Below, piece after piece: positions 49,709 through 60,394 of a stretch of 64,000 nt of DNA (the stretch's first letter is position 1; each line of letters starts with the position of its first letter). The translations under genes were made by a program, and so were the position numbers. A model generated the notes under the pieces. That model saw only the letters and a list, made by a program, of their open reading frames with translations, searched no databases and was not told the DNA's origin. This DNA is from Candidatus Thorarchaeota archaeon (lineage in GTDB: Archaea; Asgardarchaeota; Thorarchaeia; Thorarchaeales; Thorarchaeaceae). Location of the stretch: the NCBI GenBank assembly GCA_011364985.1, contig RDOC01000004.1, positions 1 to 64,000 of the forward strand, given 5' to 3'.

Positions 49709-51092
49709 CGATAATCTCAGCTCTCATGTGAGGACCACCTGTGCTAACAGGAATCCAGTCTTCCTCACCTTTTCCACATGTACCTCCGGAGAAGTCAAGC
49801 TCCTTGCTCACTGCATCAACAGTCTTCAGAATATCAAGCACTTTGCCTGCCAATGTCACTGAACGAACAAGATCGGTCTTTTCACCATTCTTGATCACAT
49901 AGCCTTTGAGAGCGCTTACTTGAACACCTCCGCCGACCACATCTTCCATGCCAGACAAGCCTTTGAGAACATAGAGACCATCTTTGGTATCTTCAATCAT
50001 CTCTTCTGTGTTCCAGTCGCCAGGACCAAAGAAGGTGTTGGTCATCCGAGCAAATACACGGCGGTTATAGTCCTGCGCACGACCATTTCCGGTTGGCGTC
50101 ACATCCATTAGTGCTGCTGTTTCTAAGGTGTGTAAATACCCCTTGAAGAGTCCCTTCTCCATGATATAGGTCCTAGAACCCGGTGTTCCTTCAGAATCAA
50201 ATGGAATAGACCCAGTCTTCCCATCCAACGTGCTGTCATCTAGCATTGTAATCTGTTCGGTCCCCACTTTCTTACCTACCAATCCAGTTAAGAAGGAACG
50301 TCCTTTAACAACCTCATCAGCTTCGCTGCCATGTCCACAGACCTCATGTGCCACTATGCCAGCTAGTTCACTATCGAGAATTGTGGTGATCTTCCCTGAG
50401 GGAGGTCTTACAGCCTTTAGAAGATCTAGGGCCCCCCTTGCAGCTTTGGTAGAGAATTCGGTTGGATCAACATCACGAACTAATTCAAATCCACTCATAC
50501 TACCTTTGATGCCATAGTCATACTGCATTCGATCGCCTTCTCTAGCCACGGGATTTGTAGCGAAGTGCACACGGATTTCGTTCCATTGCAACTTAGCGCC
50601 TGAGCTATTGACAAGACGTGTTACGTTCTTGCTGTCTGTATAAGAGGAATTAGTATTAACGATGCGATCATCGATTTTCTGACCTTTATCCAGTTCTTTT
50701 GTGAACTCAATCTTTTCTTCAATTGATATCTTTTCAGGATCCTCTTTCACAGACTGCCAGACTGTCTTTTCTTCGGTGTTCATACCAAGCAGCTCAATCT
50801 TCTTTCGAGAGTATTTCGCATTTGCACTGGCAATTTTCTTAGCATCTTCTAGAAGCATTTGAAGGCGTTCAAGCGTCGCCTCTTTGGTTGTCGATGCTTG
50901 ACCCCAACATTCACCGATCAAGACTCGTGCCACTGTTCCCGCGCGGTTAGTCTGACTCATTCTTCTGAGATCACCATTAACAACCAAGACTTGCGTGCCA
51001 TCTCTGACTTCTTGTCGGAGATCGGCAAAAGATACTTCGCGGTCTGCGACGCTTTCAATGGCTTTCGACATTGTTTCAAGCATTATCCTCAC
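49695..51092 (-). CDS. tldD: TldD-like metalloprotease
   Basis: GIVAHEVCGHGSEAD (HExxxH). Confidence 0.92.
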   Translation of the reverse strand: MRIMLETMSKAIESVADREVSFADLRQEVRDGTQVLVVNGDLRRMSQTNRAGTVARVLIGECWGQASTTKEATLERLQMLLEDAKKIASANAKYSRKKIELLGMNTEEKTVWQSVKEDPEKISIEEKIEFTKELDKGQKIDDRIVNTNSSYTDSKNVTRLVNSSGAKLQWNEIRVHFATNPVAREGDRMQYDYGIKGSMSGFELVRDVDPTEFSTKAARGALDLLKAVRPPSGKITTILDSELAGIVAHEVCGHGSEADEVVKGRSFLTGLVGKKVGTEQITMLDDSTLDGKTGSIPFDSEGTPGSRTYIMEKGLFKGYLHTLETAALMDVTPTGNGRAQDYNRRVFARMTNTFFGPGDWNTEEMIEDTKDGLYVLKGLSGMEDVVGGGVQVSALKGYVIKNGEKTDLVRSVTLAGKVLDILKTVDAVSKELDFSGGTCGKGEEDWIPVSTGGPHMRAEIIVGGD

Positions 51093-51140
51093 TGATTTGG
51101 ATAAAAGGCAAGACTAAGATAAGGATTTGGAGCGGCGCAT

Positions 51141-52055
51141 TCAAATCAGTAGAGCGCCTCGCATGACGGTCACCCCAGTTCCACTCACTTTGACCTGTCG
51201 AATACTGTCGGTGTCGCCCTGCACCTCAACGAATATTTTACCCGGTCGTTCCATGAAGTGGCCTTGTTCAATGACAATACTGGTTACCGGAATCGTTGGC
51301 TCCATGAGACCATACCGAATTATGTAGCTTCCAGTGGCTGCTGCGCCTGAACCGGACACAGGATCTTCATTCACACCTAGTCCAGGAGCAAAGTGTCGGG
51401 CGTGAGCATCAGAAGTGACTTCCTTCGTTTCTCTTGTGAAGACCTGAATGGATGCGTAATCAGATGTCCTTTGCAGTTCCTCCAACTTATCCCAATTTGG
51501 CTTGATTCTCTCCATTGAACGCATGGTTGAGAGAGGAATGACAAGATGGGGAATACCGGTACTTACCGTTTGAATCGGGTTTGGTGAAAGAATATCAGCA
51601 AGTGTCAGTCCCAAAGCCTCGGCATAGACTTTGGGGTCATAGGTCTCCATGAATCTAGGTTTTTCATGTGTAATCTGAATCTCATGAACGCCAGTCGATT
51701 CGTTTTTCACAATTTCAACGGCGAGTACTCCTGCATTTGTTTCAAGACTCACCATATTCACTTCTTTCACAACGTCAAGCAGCCCCTCTTCGATGAGGGT
51801 GTGAAATGCCGCAATCGTGGGATGACCAGAGAAGTCTATTTCACTTTTGGGTGTCCAATAATGAAATTTGAAGTTCGCGATCTTTGATGGTTTGACAAAC
51901 ACAGTTTCACGGGGATTCATTTCCGAAGCTATTCTTCGCATTAGGTCTGCATTCAGATTATCCGCCTTGGGTATAACAACGGCAGGATTACCGCTCAATG
52001 GCGAATCAGTGAACGTATCAACTTGTATCACCTTAATTTCACGGCGTCTTTTCAT
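51141..52055 (-). CDS. PhzF-family protein
   Basis: VIQVDTFTDSPLSGNPAVVI, GHPTIAAFH, DPVSGSGAAATGSYI. Confidence 0.92.
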   Translation of the reverse strand: MKRRREIKVIQVDTFTDSPLSGNPAVVIPKADNLNADLMRRIASEMNPRETVFVKPSKIANFKFHYWTPKSEIDFSGHPTIAAFHTLIEEGLLDVVKEVNMVSLETNAGVLAVEIVKNESTGVHEIQITHEKPRFMETYDPKVYAEALGLTLADILSPNPIQTVSTGIPHLVIPLSTMRSMERIKPNWDKLEELQRTSDYASIQVFTRETKEVTSDAHARHFAPGLGVNEDPVSGSGAAATGSYIIRYGLMEPTIPVTSIVIEQGHFMERPGKIFVEVQGDTDSIRQVKVSGTGVTVMRGALLI

Positions 52056-52651
52056 CTGAAACCACGTATAACGGGTAGAAGACGAGGGCTAATTAAGGGT
52101 TGTATCGAGTAGTCAGTGGGAAGGATAGAGCTGGCAGGCTGTCAAACCTACGAAGCACCTAGAGAAGACGATAGTACAATTCTTTTCGTATCATGCTCAC
52201 AGAGGTAGTCTTGCCATTGTCATGATTTTGGATCAGAGAAGAAAGAAAGCAGAAGGTGGCGAGCACGCGGGAAATCGTGGTAGGAGGGGGGAGTTTCGTA
52301 ATTGAGGGCATGTAACGAAAAACTAGCCCACATGCTCGCCTATGCTAAGTATATCGATAGGAATGTGCTCCCACATGCCTACCGTTTATACAAGTTAGCT
52401 TTCTTGGGACCCTATTAAAGTTTGCTTTGTGTCCAAATACTTGAAAGTATATAATATGTTTAAATAAAGATAGGGATCTTCTTTGGTTGCGAAATGGAAG
52501 GAACGAAACGGATATTCCACATCAGAATTCCTGTCCTTAATCCAAGGGAAATAGGAGAACAACACTATTTCTGAGAGAGACCTAGGTGAAAGAAAGGTAA
52601 GTGTGAAGAACTCTATTCTAATCAACCCCTCATGCTGCAATAGCGAACAGT

Positions 52652-54313
52652 CTACGCACCAGTATAGGGCTTGGTGATTGAATCTTCTTCCACCTGCGTT
52701 GGCTTGTGCTTTCCGCGCCATTCGTCAACTGGTTGAGCGAATTTCTTCTCAATTCGTGATCGATGAATTGTATTCATTGTGCAGAACGGGACTATTCGAC
52801 CATCAGGAACTGCATAATTCACATCACAGTGCTGCACTCGTTCCAAATCTAGGTTGTACGGGTCTTGGAAATGCATCATTCCAATCATAATGACACGACG
52901 CATGAACTTCGCCAGAGAATCATAATCGCCTCGGTTTAAGAAGGCACTGAGCAAGTCTTTTAGGATGCCTTTTCTCTTTATGTGTCGGATGCTTCCAGCA
53001 AGCTTCGCCTTGGCCCTCTTGCTTGCTGCCCTCTTCTTCTTCGCGTAAAGGTTGGATATGTCGACAAGGATTTCAATGAATTTGTCGACATCCATCAAAT
53101 TCGTTATAGGCTCATATCTTCCATCTTCATTTATCCAAATGAAAGTAGACATCCCGCAGGCAAAGTGCGTGCTGAGTTCAAGCTCCGGTGCACCTTTCAT
53201 AAGACCGAGAGCTCGCCCAACAGGCATCATAGCAGGAACCGGATACCAAACATCTGCGGGAATCTTACCGCCAGTTTGCTCGTCAATTAGATGGATAACA
53301 TCAGGAATCGTTATCCTCATTTCTTGACGCGAAGCGTGGTCAATTCGTCCAGTAATGCTAACAGGTTGGAAGTTCACACATCGGATGACATCGCTATTCT
53401 CAACCGCATATTCAATAATACCGCCTACTTGATCATCATTTACACCCCTCACAACAGTGGGGACGAGAACAATTGACTCCATGCCCAACTCACGTGCATT
53501 CTGAATAGCCTGCTTCTTAATGGGAAGAAGATCATTGCCTCTTGCTGTGATGTAGGGTTCGGGAGTAACACCGTCAAACTGCATATACACAGTGGAGAGT
53601 CCCGCCTCTCGAAGCTCTTGGAAGTACTTCTTGCTATTTCCGATTCTGATACCATTACTTGCAATCTGTACGTGCTTGAAACCAAGTCCCTTCGCCCATT
53701 TGATGTACTGAGGCAGATGCTTGCTGACAGTGGGTTCGCCTCCGGCAAATTGCAGGGCTGGTGCAGGAACGGGTTCATTTTCTCTAAGGTTCTTCATCAT
53801 GTCAAAGACTTGTTCAGGGGTTGGTTCGTAGATTGTACCGCCTTCTGCTGCTACGGCAAAGCAAATTGGACACCTAAGATTGCATCTATTCGTAACGTCG
53901 AGCAGCGCTAGTGCAGTATGGGATTTGTGCTCTGGGCATTGACCGCAGTCCTCAGGACATCCCTTCACAGTTTCCGTTCGAGGATTGTCCAGACCAACGG
54001 ACTTGAACCACCACCGTGATGCCTCCTTGAACATCGCAGCATCACCCCAATAGACGTCAACGAAATCGCCATGCTTCTCGCATGTTTTTTTGTACATTAC
54101 TTTGCCATCATCTTCGTAGAGCTCTGCATTGATGACATTCACTTCATCATTACTCAAGAAGCATTCAGGGCAGATTGATTGAGTTGTGTAAGGGAGGTCT
54201 CTCGGTGGATACATCTCCACTTTGAATCTCGAAACACCTCCAGCCTTCTCATGAGTTATTGGTTCCTCCGGAACCGGCCTTACATCATCACTTGCCATTT
54301 CATTGCACTCCAT
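52652..54313 (-). CDS. Radical SAM protein, tetraether lipid synthase (Tes / MJ0619)-like
   Basis: CPECFLSNDEVNVINAEL...GCPEDCGQCPEHKSHTALALLDVTNRCNLRCPICFAVAAEGG...FAGGEPT. Confidence 0.85.
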   Translation of the reverse strand: MECNEMASDDVRPVPEEPITHEKAGGVSRFKVEMYPPRDLPYTTQSICPECFLSNDEVNVINAELYEDDGKVMYKKTCEKHGDFVDVYWGDAAMFKEASRWWFKSVGLDNPRTETVKGCPEDCGQCPEHKSHTALALLDVTNRCNLRCPICFAVAAEGGTIYEPTPEQVFDMMKNLRENEPVPAPALQFAGGEPTVSKHLPQYIKWAKGLGFKHVQIASNGIRIGNSKKYFQELREAGLSTVYMQFDGVTPEPYITARGNDLLPIKKQAIQNARELGMESIVLVPTVVRGVNDDQVGGIIEYAVENSDVIRCVNFQPVSITGRIDHASRQEMRITIPDVIHLIDEQTGGKIPADVWYPVPAMMPVGRALGLMKGAPELELSTHFACGMSTFIWINEDGRYEPITNLMDVDKFIEILVDISNLYAKKKRAASKRAKAKLAGSIRHIKRKGILKDLLSAFLNRGDYDSLAKFMRRVIMIGMMHFQDPYNLDLERVQHCDVNYAVPDGRIVPFCTMNTIHRSRIEKKFAQPVDEWRGKHKPTQVEEDSITKPYTGA

Positions 54314-54415
54314 TATCGTGATATGTAACCACCACTGAAGCGGGTGGTATTCGGTTCAAGTCCGAACCGATTCGCAATATAACCTTTGCCCGAAGTATCC
54401 GAGTATGAAAAGGGG

Positions 54416-54727
54416 TTACGTGTCTGAGTCCTCTTGAAACAGGACGAATCTCTTTGTAAACCCTCCACGCTGAAATGTCTTGGTTTCCCGTATCTTCTCG
54501 ATCTCTTTCCAAGTAAGTCCTCTGATTCTGATGAGCTCAAGAAGCGCTTCAACAATATCGCCAATCTCTTCTGTTTTCCCAGAGAGCAGTAATTCCTCTG
54601 CCTCTTCAACGACCTTCTTTCGCAGCAAGGAATCGAATTCCGATTGAGATGCAATTCTTACAACAGGTTCTTCACCCGTTTTTCTGATTATTTCGGGAAT
54701 CCGGTCACGAACCAGTTTCTCGGGCAA
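54416..54727 (-). CDS. MazG/PRA-PH-like pyrophosphohydrolase
   Basis: LVRDRIPEII...KKVVEEAEELLLSGKTEEIGDIVEALLELIRIRGLT. Confidence 0.75.
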   Translation of the reverse strand: MPEKLVRDRIPEIIRKTGEEPVVRIASQSEFDSLLRKKVVEEAEELLLSGKTEEIGDIVEALLELIRIRGLTWKEIEKIRETKTFQRGGFTKRFVLFQEDSDT

Positions 54728-54750
54728 GATATATGTCCCTCAGAAACACA

Positions 54751-55476
54751 CTACTTCAAGGCAAGAACCACATCAATGTGAGGTTCGGCTGTCTCAATGA
54801 ATTGATTAACTGCTTCCAATAAGTCGGGAGGTAGGTCATTAGTCCATGGATCTTCTGCGTCGCGCGGAGTCATATAAGCCATCGAGTCAAATGAAAGATA
54901 ACGGGCCCTAAGATCACTATCCAGAGAAACTGTTCCAATCCATTGACCATCATGAATTATCTCATAGGATGGCTTGAACTTAGTAAGGTCATTCGGTACA
55001 ATCGCATTCCAAAAGAAGGACATTCCGTTGAATTGACCAGGCTTCCCAAGGGCAATAGTGTATGTGTCCAAGGATGCCTTCGCATTTTCCAAGTAGTATA
55101 GAATTCCTATACGACAGTTGAGACACTGGTTGAATTCAAGGCCGTCTCCCGAAGGGGTTACGTATGCAATGCCATTCTTCTCGATGTTGTTATCATTACA
55201 ATGAACGCATAGGTTCATACCCCAGCGTACCTCAATATGGTCTTTGAAAGGCTCTTCTAGGAATCTACTGATAGCAGCCCTGAAAACATTGCTTGTTGTT
55301 TCCTCTCCTTCTGACTTCATCTTGTCACGAATGACGGAGAACACTTCCAAAAGATCCTGCCACAGAACATTGAGTATCATATCTGCAAGCTGATCAAGCG
55401 ATCGGTCTTCAAGAGAACTCATTTCTATCACCTGAAGGAGGCCAGCATTTTGAAAGAATGAGAGCCATTCGGGCAA
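54751..55476 (-). CDS. Hypothetical protein with CxxC pairs
   Basis: CVHCNDNN...CLNCRIGILYYLENAKASLDTYTIALG. Confidence 0.55.
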   Translation of the reverse strand: MPEWLSFFQNAGLLQVIEMSSLEDRSLDQLADMILNVLWQDLLEVFSVIRDKMKSEGEETTSNVFRAAISRFLEEPFKDHIEVRWGMNLCVHCNDNNIEKNGIAYVTPSGDGLEFNQCLNCRIGILYYLENAKASLDTYTIALGKPGQFNGMSFFWNAIVPNDLTKFKPSYEIIHDGQWIGTVSLDSDLRARYLSFDSMAYMTPRDAEDPWTNDLPPDLLEAVNQFIETAEPHIDVVLALK

Positions 55477-55726
55477 TTAAGTCTTGATTGTCTTGAGTCA
55501 GCCAACCCGACATGAGTAAGAGATGGCCAAGTTATTCTAGCCTAAGGTTTTTAACTGAGTCGGAAACCAGAATAAAAGAGCCCAAACAGGAGAGAACAGG
55601 ATGGATTGTCAAATTCACTAATCGGGAGAATTCAAGGCAGTCCGTATTGTTAATGAAGAATCGAACGCCCGCTGCTTTGGGACTTGCTTTTTGCAGGAAG
55701 CTAGTGTGTAGCAAGAGGAGACCATC

Positions 55727-58700
55727 ATGAAGCCACTAGAGAAACGGTATCGACCAGCTGAAGTGGAAAAGGAAATTCTTCGATTTTGGAAAGAGAGCAG
55801 TATCTGTCAGAAAGTTGTCAAATCCAGGGAGACAGGGCCTAATTGGAGCTTTCTCGAAGGGCCCCCGACTACTAACGGATTCATGCATGTAGGTCATGCA
55901 AGAGGACGAGCCATGAAAGATGCACAAATCCGATATATGACCATGAAGGGGTACAACGTATGGCGCCGTGGTGGATGGGACATGCAAGGGCTTCCCGTAG
56001 AACTCGAGGTTGAGAGAAACGAAGGTATAGAAGAGAAGGGACTTATCGATTCTGAAATCGGACTCGACTCGTTCGTTCAGAAGTGCAAGGATCTAGTGGA
56101 TTTCTATTTGGGCAGATGGGTCAAGGACTCGATAAGACTTGGCCTTTGGCTTGATTATGAGACTGCCTATGAAACAAGGAGAGATGACTACATTGAACAT
56201 GTTTGGTATTTTCTCAAACTAGCTAGCGAGAAAGGACTATTGGGAAGAGGATACAGAGTGAATCCCATATGTCCCAGATGTGTAACTGCTTTGTCCGGAC
56301 ATGAGGTTTCTCAGGGATATAGGTCGAAGGTAGATCCATCAATATATGTAAAGCTCAAACTCACTGGAAAGGAGAACGAGTTTCTAGTAATATGGACTAC
56401 TACGCCTTTTACGTTGATATCAAATGAAATGGTATCGGTTCATCCGGACTACAACTATGTGAAAGTCAGAGTGGGCAAAGAAGAATGGTGGCTAGTAGAA
56501 GACCTAGCAGAAGCGGTCTTGGCGAAGGCAGGAATAGAATCCTTTGAAATGCTTGAAACACTCAAAGGAAAGAAGATGCTGGGTTGGAAATATGAACATC
56601 CATTCAAAGAAGAGGTCCCTTGGCATCAACAACATAACGAGAAGTATATGCACGCAGTAGTTACGGGAAAGCACGTCACAGTTGAAGATGGAACAGGACT
56701 GGTCCACACGGCACCCGGCTTCGGCCCAGATGACTTTGAAGTAGGCCGAGAATTTGACGTGCCGGTTCTCGCACCGGTTACCAGTCAGGGCCGTTTCACA
56801 GATGAAGTACCTATGTTCGAAGGGAAGTATGTATTCGACACAAATAGTATCGTTCCACAGATGCTGGAAGCCAAAGGATTGCTGGTGAAGGAAGAAACGA
56901 TAGAACATGAGTATCCACATTGTTGGCGTTGTGACACGCCACTCATCTATCTGGCAGATAAGAATCAATGGTTCCTTAAGATGGAAGAAGTACGAGACAG
57001 ACTCGTGGATCTGAACAAGAAGGTAGGTTGGACGCCGGACTGGGCTGGTACTGGACGTTTTGGCGATTGGTTGGCGAATGCAGATGATTGGTGTATATCA
57101 CGGTCTCGTGTCTGGGGGTCACCACTCCCGGTCTGGGTCTGTGATGACTGCGGTTCAGAAGTAGTGATCGGGTCGCGCGAAGAACTGCGAGAACGTGCGG
57201 TAGAGTTCCCTGAAACATTTGAAATGCATAAGCCGTGGGTTGACAGAGTTATGCTAAAATGCGAGAAATGCGATGGAGAGATGCATAGAGAGTCCTTTGT
57301 GACCGATTGCTGGTTGGATTCAGGTATGGCACATACAGCAAGTGTGGACTATCTGAAGGATCCGAAACTCTTCAATAAGGTCTTTCCGTACGATTTCATA
57401 ACCGAGGCAGTCGACCAGTCACGGGGTTGGTTCTACAGCCTTCTCTATACTTCAGTTGTTATGCATGGCTCAGTCTGTTTCAATGCATGCGTAAGTCAGG
57501 AGCATGTCCTTGATGAAGATGGTGGAAAAATGAGTAAGTCTAAGGGAAACGTGGTTTGGGCGAAGGATGCGCTGGAGGCTGTGAGTGCAGATCCGTTCCG
57601 CCTATTCATGCTTACAAGAGCAGCATCATGGTCCAGAATGAACTATTCTCCAAAAGAGATAGAGCTGACGAGAAAGAAGTTAGATGTGCTTTGGAATGTA
57701 GTCCTCTTTGCTGATACGTATATGGACCTAGACAAATTCGCATATGATGAGGGACGTTTACTCAAAAGCCTCAAGGATGCAGAATTGGAGGACAAATGGC
57801 TTCTCTCTCGTGTACAGAGCATTGTTACCGACTATCATGCATACATGGAGAAATACCTGTGGCATCATGCTGGTCGGCATCTGCTTGATTTCATAACGGA
57901 GGACTTCAGCAGAGTGTATCTTCCACTTGTCAAGAAGAGAGTATGGCTCGACAGTGACAATCCGAAAAAGGTCATGGCGTACGATGTCATGTACTACACC
58001 TTGAGCACCCTATTGAAATGTCTGAATCCATTCATCCCATTTCTGGCGGAGAAGCTCTTTAGGGAGTTTCTGATCAAGTATGACGCAAATCTTCAAGAAT
58101 CAATAAACATGGCGGACTTGCCCGAAACCAACAACAATCTTATGGACTCCGAGATTGAAGCAACCTTCGAAGTGCTTCAGGAGCTAAGAAGTGCTACAAG
58201 TCATGCAAGAAACAAGAAGGGAGTGAAACTGAGGCATCCTGTGGCAAGCGTAGTACTTGTTCCGTCATCCAAGAAGATTGGACGGCGCGCCGCATCTCTT
58301 ACAGACCTGCTTAAGGACAATCTCAATACTCGAGAATTTGAAGTTCATGAAACAGATGTATTGGCAGGATTTGTTGGACTCAAAGTAAAACCAAACTACA
58401 AGGCATTGGGTCCTAAGCTGAAAGGAAACATGAAGAACTTCGTCGCAGCCCTTGAAAAGACGGATGCTGCTAAGCTGAGAGAGGAACTTGAGAATGGTAA
58501 GACCTCATTCAGATTTGGGAAGAAAGCAGTCGTATTAGAGGAAGGAGACCTTGAGTTCGAAGAAAGTATGCCCGAACATCTTAGCCAAGCAGATAGCAAA
58601 TTTGGGAAGGTATACGTTGATATAACTAGGACCAAGGATCTTGAAGCAGAAGGTTTGGTTAGGGATGTAACACGAAGGGTTCAGGTAATGAGGAAGGAGC

Positions 58701-58924
58701 TCGACTTGAACGTGGAACAGCAAATAGAAGTGAGCCTCCAATTCTCTGACAATGAGTCGGTTGAGCTGGTGAAAATGTTTGAGGAGTACCTTGCGGCCGA
58801 AACTCGAGCAGATTCCTTAGAGATACTTGGCCCAGAGAAGAAAGCCTCTTGGAAGAAGTTTAAGCATGTTAAAGAGTGGGATATCGACGAACTTAAGCTG
58901 AAGGTGGGCATGAGTCCCAAGTAG
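55727..58924 (+). CDS. ileS: Isoleucyl-tRNA synthetase
   Basis: HVGHARGR (HIGH-like), GGKMSKSKGN, 1065 aa. Confidence 0.96.
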   Translation: MKPLEKRYRPAEVEKEILRFWKESSICQKVVKSRETGPNWSFLEGPPTTNGFMHVGHARGRAMKDAQIRYMTMKGYNVWRRGGWDMQGLPVELEVERNEGIEEKGLIDSEIGLDSFVQKCKDLVDFYLGRWVKDSIRLGLWLDYETAYETRRDDYIEHVWYFLKLASEKGLLGRGYRVNPICPRCVTALSGHEVSQGYRSKVDPSIYVKLKLTGKENEFLVIWTTTPFTLISNEMVSVHPDYNYVKVRVGKEEWWLVEDLAEAVLAKAGIESFEMLETLKGKKMLGWKYEHPFKEEVPWHQQHNEKYMHAVVTGKHVTVEDGTGLVHTAPGFGPDDFEVGREFDVPVLAPVTSQGRFTDEVPMFEGKYVFDTNSIVPQMLEAKGLLVKEETIEHEYPHCWRCDTPLIYLADKNQWFLKMEEVRDRLVDLNKKVGWTPDWAGTGRFGDWLANADDWCISRSRVWGSPLPVWVCDDCGSEVVIGSREELRERAVEFPETFEMHKPWVDRVMLKCEKCDGEMHRESFVTDCWLDSGMAHTASVDYLKDPKLFNKVFPYDFITEAVDQSRGWFYSLLYTSVVMHGSVCFNACVSQEHVLDEDGGKMSKSKGNVVWAKDALEAVSADPFRLFMLTRAASWSRMNYSPKEIELTRKKLDVLWNVVLFADTYMDLDKFAYDEGRLLKSLKDAELEDKWLLSRVQSIVTDYHAYMEKYLWHHAGRHLLDFITEDFSRVYLPLVKKRVWLDSDNPKKVMAYDVMYYTLSTLLKCLNPFIPFLAEKLFREFLIKYDANLQESINMADLPETNNNLMDSEIEATFEVLQELRSATSHARNKKGVKLRHPVASVVLVPSSKKIGRRAASLTDLLKDNLNTREFEVHETDVLAGFVGLKVKPNYKALGPKLKGNMKNFVAALEKTDAAKLREELENGKTSFRFGKKAVVLEEGDLEFEESMPEHLSQADSKFGKVYVDITRTKDLEAEGLVRDVTRRVQVMRKELDLNVEQQIEVSLQFSDNESVELVKMFEEYLAAETRADSLEILGPEKKASWKKFKHVKEWDIDELKLKVGMSPK

Positions 58925-58928
58925 GTTT

Positions 58929-60260
58929 CTAGAGACCTTTCGGATTCCGAACCAAGACATCAATCAAGGTATGAAAGAACTTGGCATTCTGTTGTATGGA
59001 TGAGAGGGAAACCCATTCATTTGGTCCATGTATGTTGGCGCCCTGAGGACCAAAGTCAAACAGCTGCGTTCTGCTTCCGGCAAAGAATCGAGAATCGGAT
59101 GCACCGAATCCTTCGAACAAAAGGATAGGTATGTTTTCCTTTTTCAGAGCCCACTTCGCTGCTCGTATGAGTTTGCAATCCGGATCGGATTTGACAAATC
59201 CTGCTCCACGCTCAGTTTTAAGAGAGAAGAGCTCAACTCCTTCATCGACTGCTTCATGAATGAATTCTTCCACAGCTTCGCTATCATTAGTCATGGCTCG
59301 GATGTCGCAGTAGAGAGTCCACAAACCGTCTTCCAAGGAAATGAGATTTGGTGAAACAATCTTTCCTCTATCTGAATGAAACGTTGGAAATGCGGCTTGG
59401 GAAATTGCAAGAAGGGATTGCATCACTCCTGTTAGATTCTTGTCGAATTCAATCTCAGTCGCGGATTCATCAGGATGAACAAGATCAAGTTCTACCCAAT
59501 CAGGAACGACATTAGATTTGATGAAAGCCCCTTGGATATTCTTCACTTTTACCAATGGATTCAGATCCAGATACTTCGATGCGGCAAGCATTGCATGGCG
59601 GTCCACACCAGGTCGCATGTAAGCAGAATGACGCGAATCAGTGAGAAAGGTTTCAGTTTCGAAGCGTATGGTTTCTTCAGTTCCCCTTATCCTTTCAATT
59701 GATTGCTTGAACTTGATAGAGGTCGGAAGTATGTTTCGTCTTCTATGGATAATCTGTTGGTCAACTCCATCGCAAACTACTAGGTAGTCGGGATAGAGAC
59801 CCTGCTTCCGAAGATGCTCCACCAAGAAACCCGCACCTCTGCTGCCACCTATCTCTTCATCGCCTGTAGCTGCAATCATGACACAACAGCCCGGATCGGC
59901 GGACTGAAGCATTTCAGCCAATAAGAAGAGCGTGAGTACTGCTCCTTTGTCATCAGCGGCGCCCCGCCCATACATCCTGTCACCTTCCACCTTTAGTCTG
60001 AAGGGATCGGATTTCCACTTGTCGCCGACAGGAACCACATCAAAGTGTGCGAGGAAGAGAATCTTGAAATCTCCTTGGCCCTTCCGTCCAAAAGCCGTGT
60101 ACACACCTTCATTCTCAAGGAGTTCGGCCATGAATCCAAGATTCTCTAGCTTTTTGACAATGTATGTTGGACAATCGGAAGAAGGCATCTTCCTAGGAGG
60201 AGAACTCACCGTGTCAAACTCGATGAGACGTTTCATCTCTTTTACAGGGTCAATTAGCAT
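58929..60260 (-). CDS. M20-family peptidase (ArgE/DapE-like)
   Basis: FLAHFDVVPVGDKWKSDPF, GRGAADDKGA, ATGDEEIGG. Confidence 0.92.
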   Translation of the reverse strand: MLIDPVKEMKRLIEFDTVSSPPRKMPSSDCPTYIVKKLENLGFMAELLENEGVYTAFGRKGQGDFKILFLAHFDVVPVGDKWKSDPFRLKVEGDRMYGRGAADDKGAVLTLFLLAEMLQSADPGCCVMIAATGDEEIGGSRGAGFLVEHLRKQGLYPDYLVVCDGVDQQIIHRRRNILPTSIKFKQSIERIRGTEETIRFETETFLTDSRHSAYMRPGVDRHAMLAASKYLDLNPLVKVKNIQGAFIKSNVVPDWVELDLVHPDESATEIEFDKNLTGVMQSLLAISQAAFPTFHSDRGKIVSPNLISLEDGLWTLYCDIRAMTNDSEAVEEFIHEAVDEGVELFSLKTERGAGFVKSDPDCKLIRAAKWALKKENIPILLFEGFGASDSRFFAGSRTQLFDFGPQGANIHGPNEWVSLSSIQQNAKFFHTLIDVLVRNPKGL

Positions 60261-60344
60261 TTTTGGTCAAGTTACTCAGAAGAAAGGAGATGAAATATCC
60301 ATCGGCCTAGGGAGTTTCTGCCAATAGTTGCATCAAAGAAGAAA

Positions 60345-60375
60345 GGAATCAGAAGAGCGATGCCAAGATGGCATC
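60345..60375 (-). terminator. Hairpin downstream of EF-2
   Basis: GATGCC-aagat-GGCATC followed on - by a pyrimidine-rich run. Confidence 0.45.
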
Positions 60376-60394
60376 ACTCAAATCATTGAAAGAA

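Noticed and set aside
54345-54378. tRNA T-arm look-alike TTCGG-TTCAAGT-CCGAA near the Tes start, possible split-tRNA half
   Set aside because: No matching acceptor strand, D-arm or anticodon arm found nearby; the same bases also form a simple CGGTTC/GAACCG hairpin.
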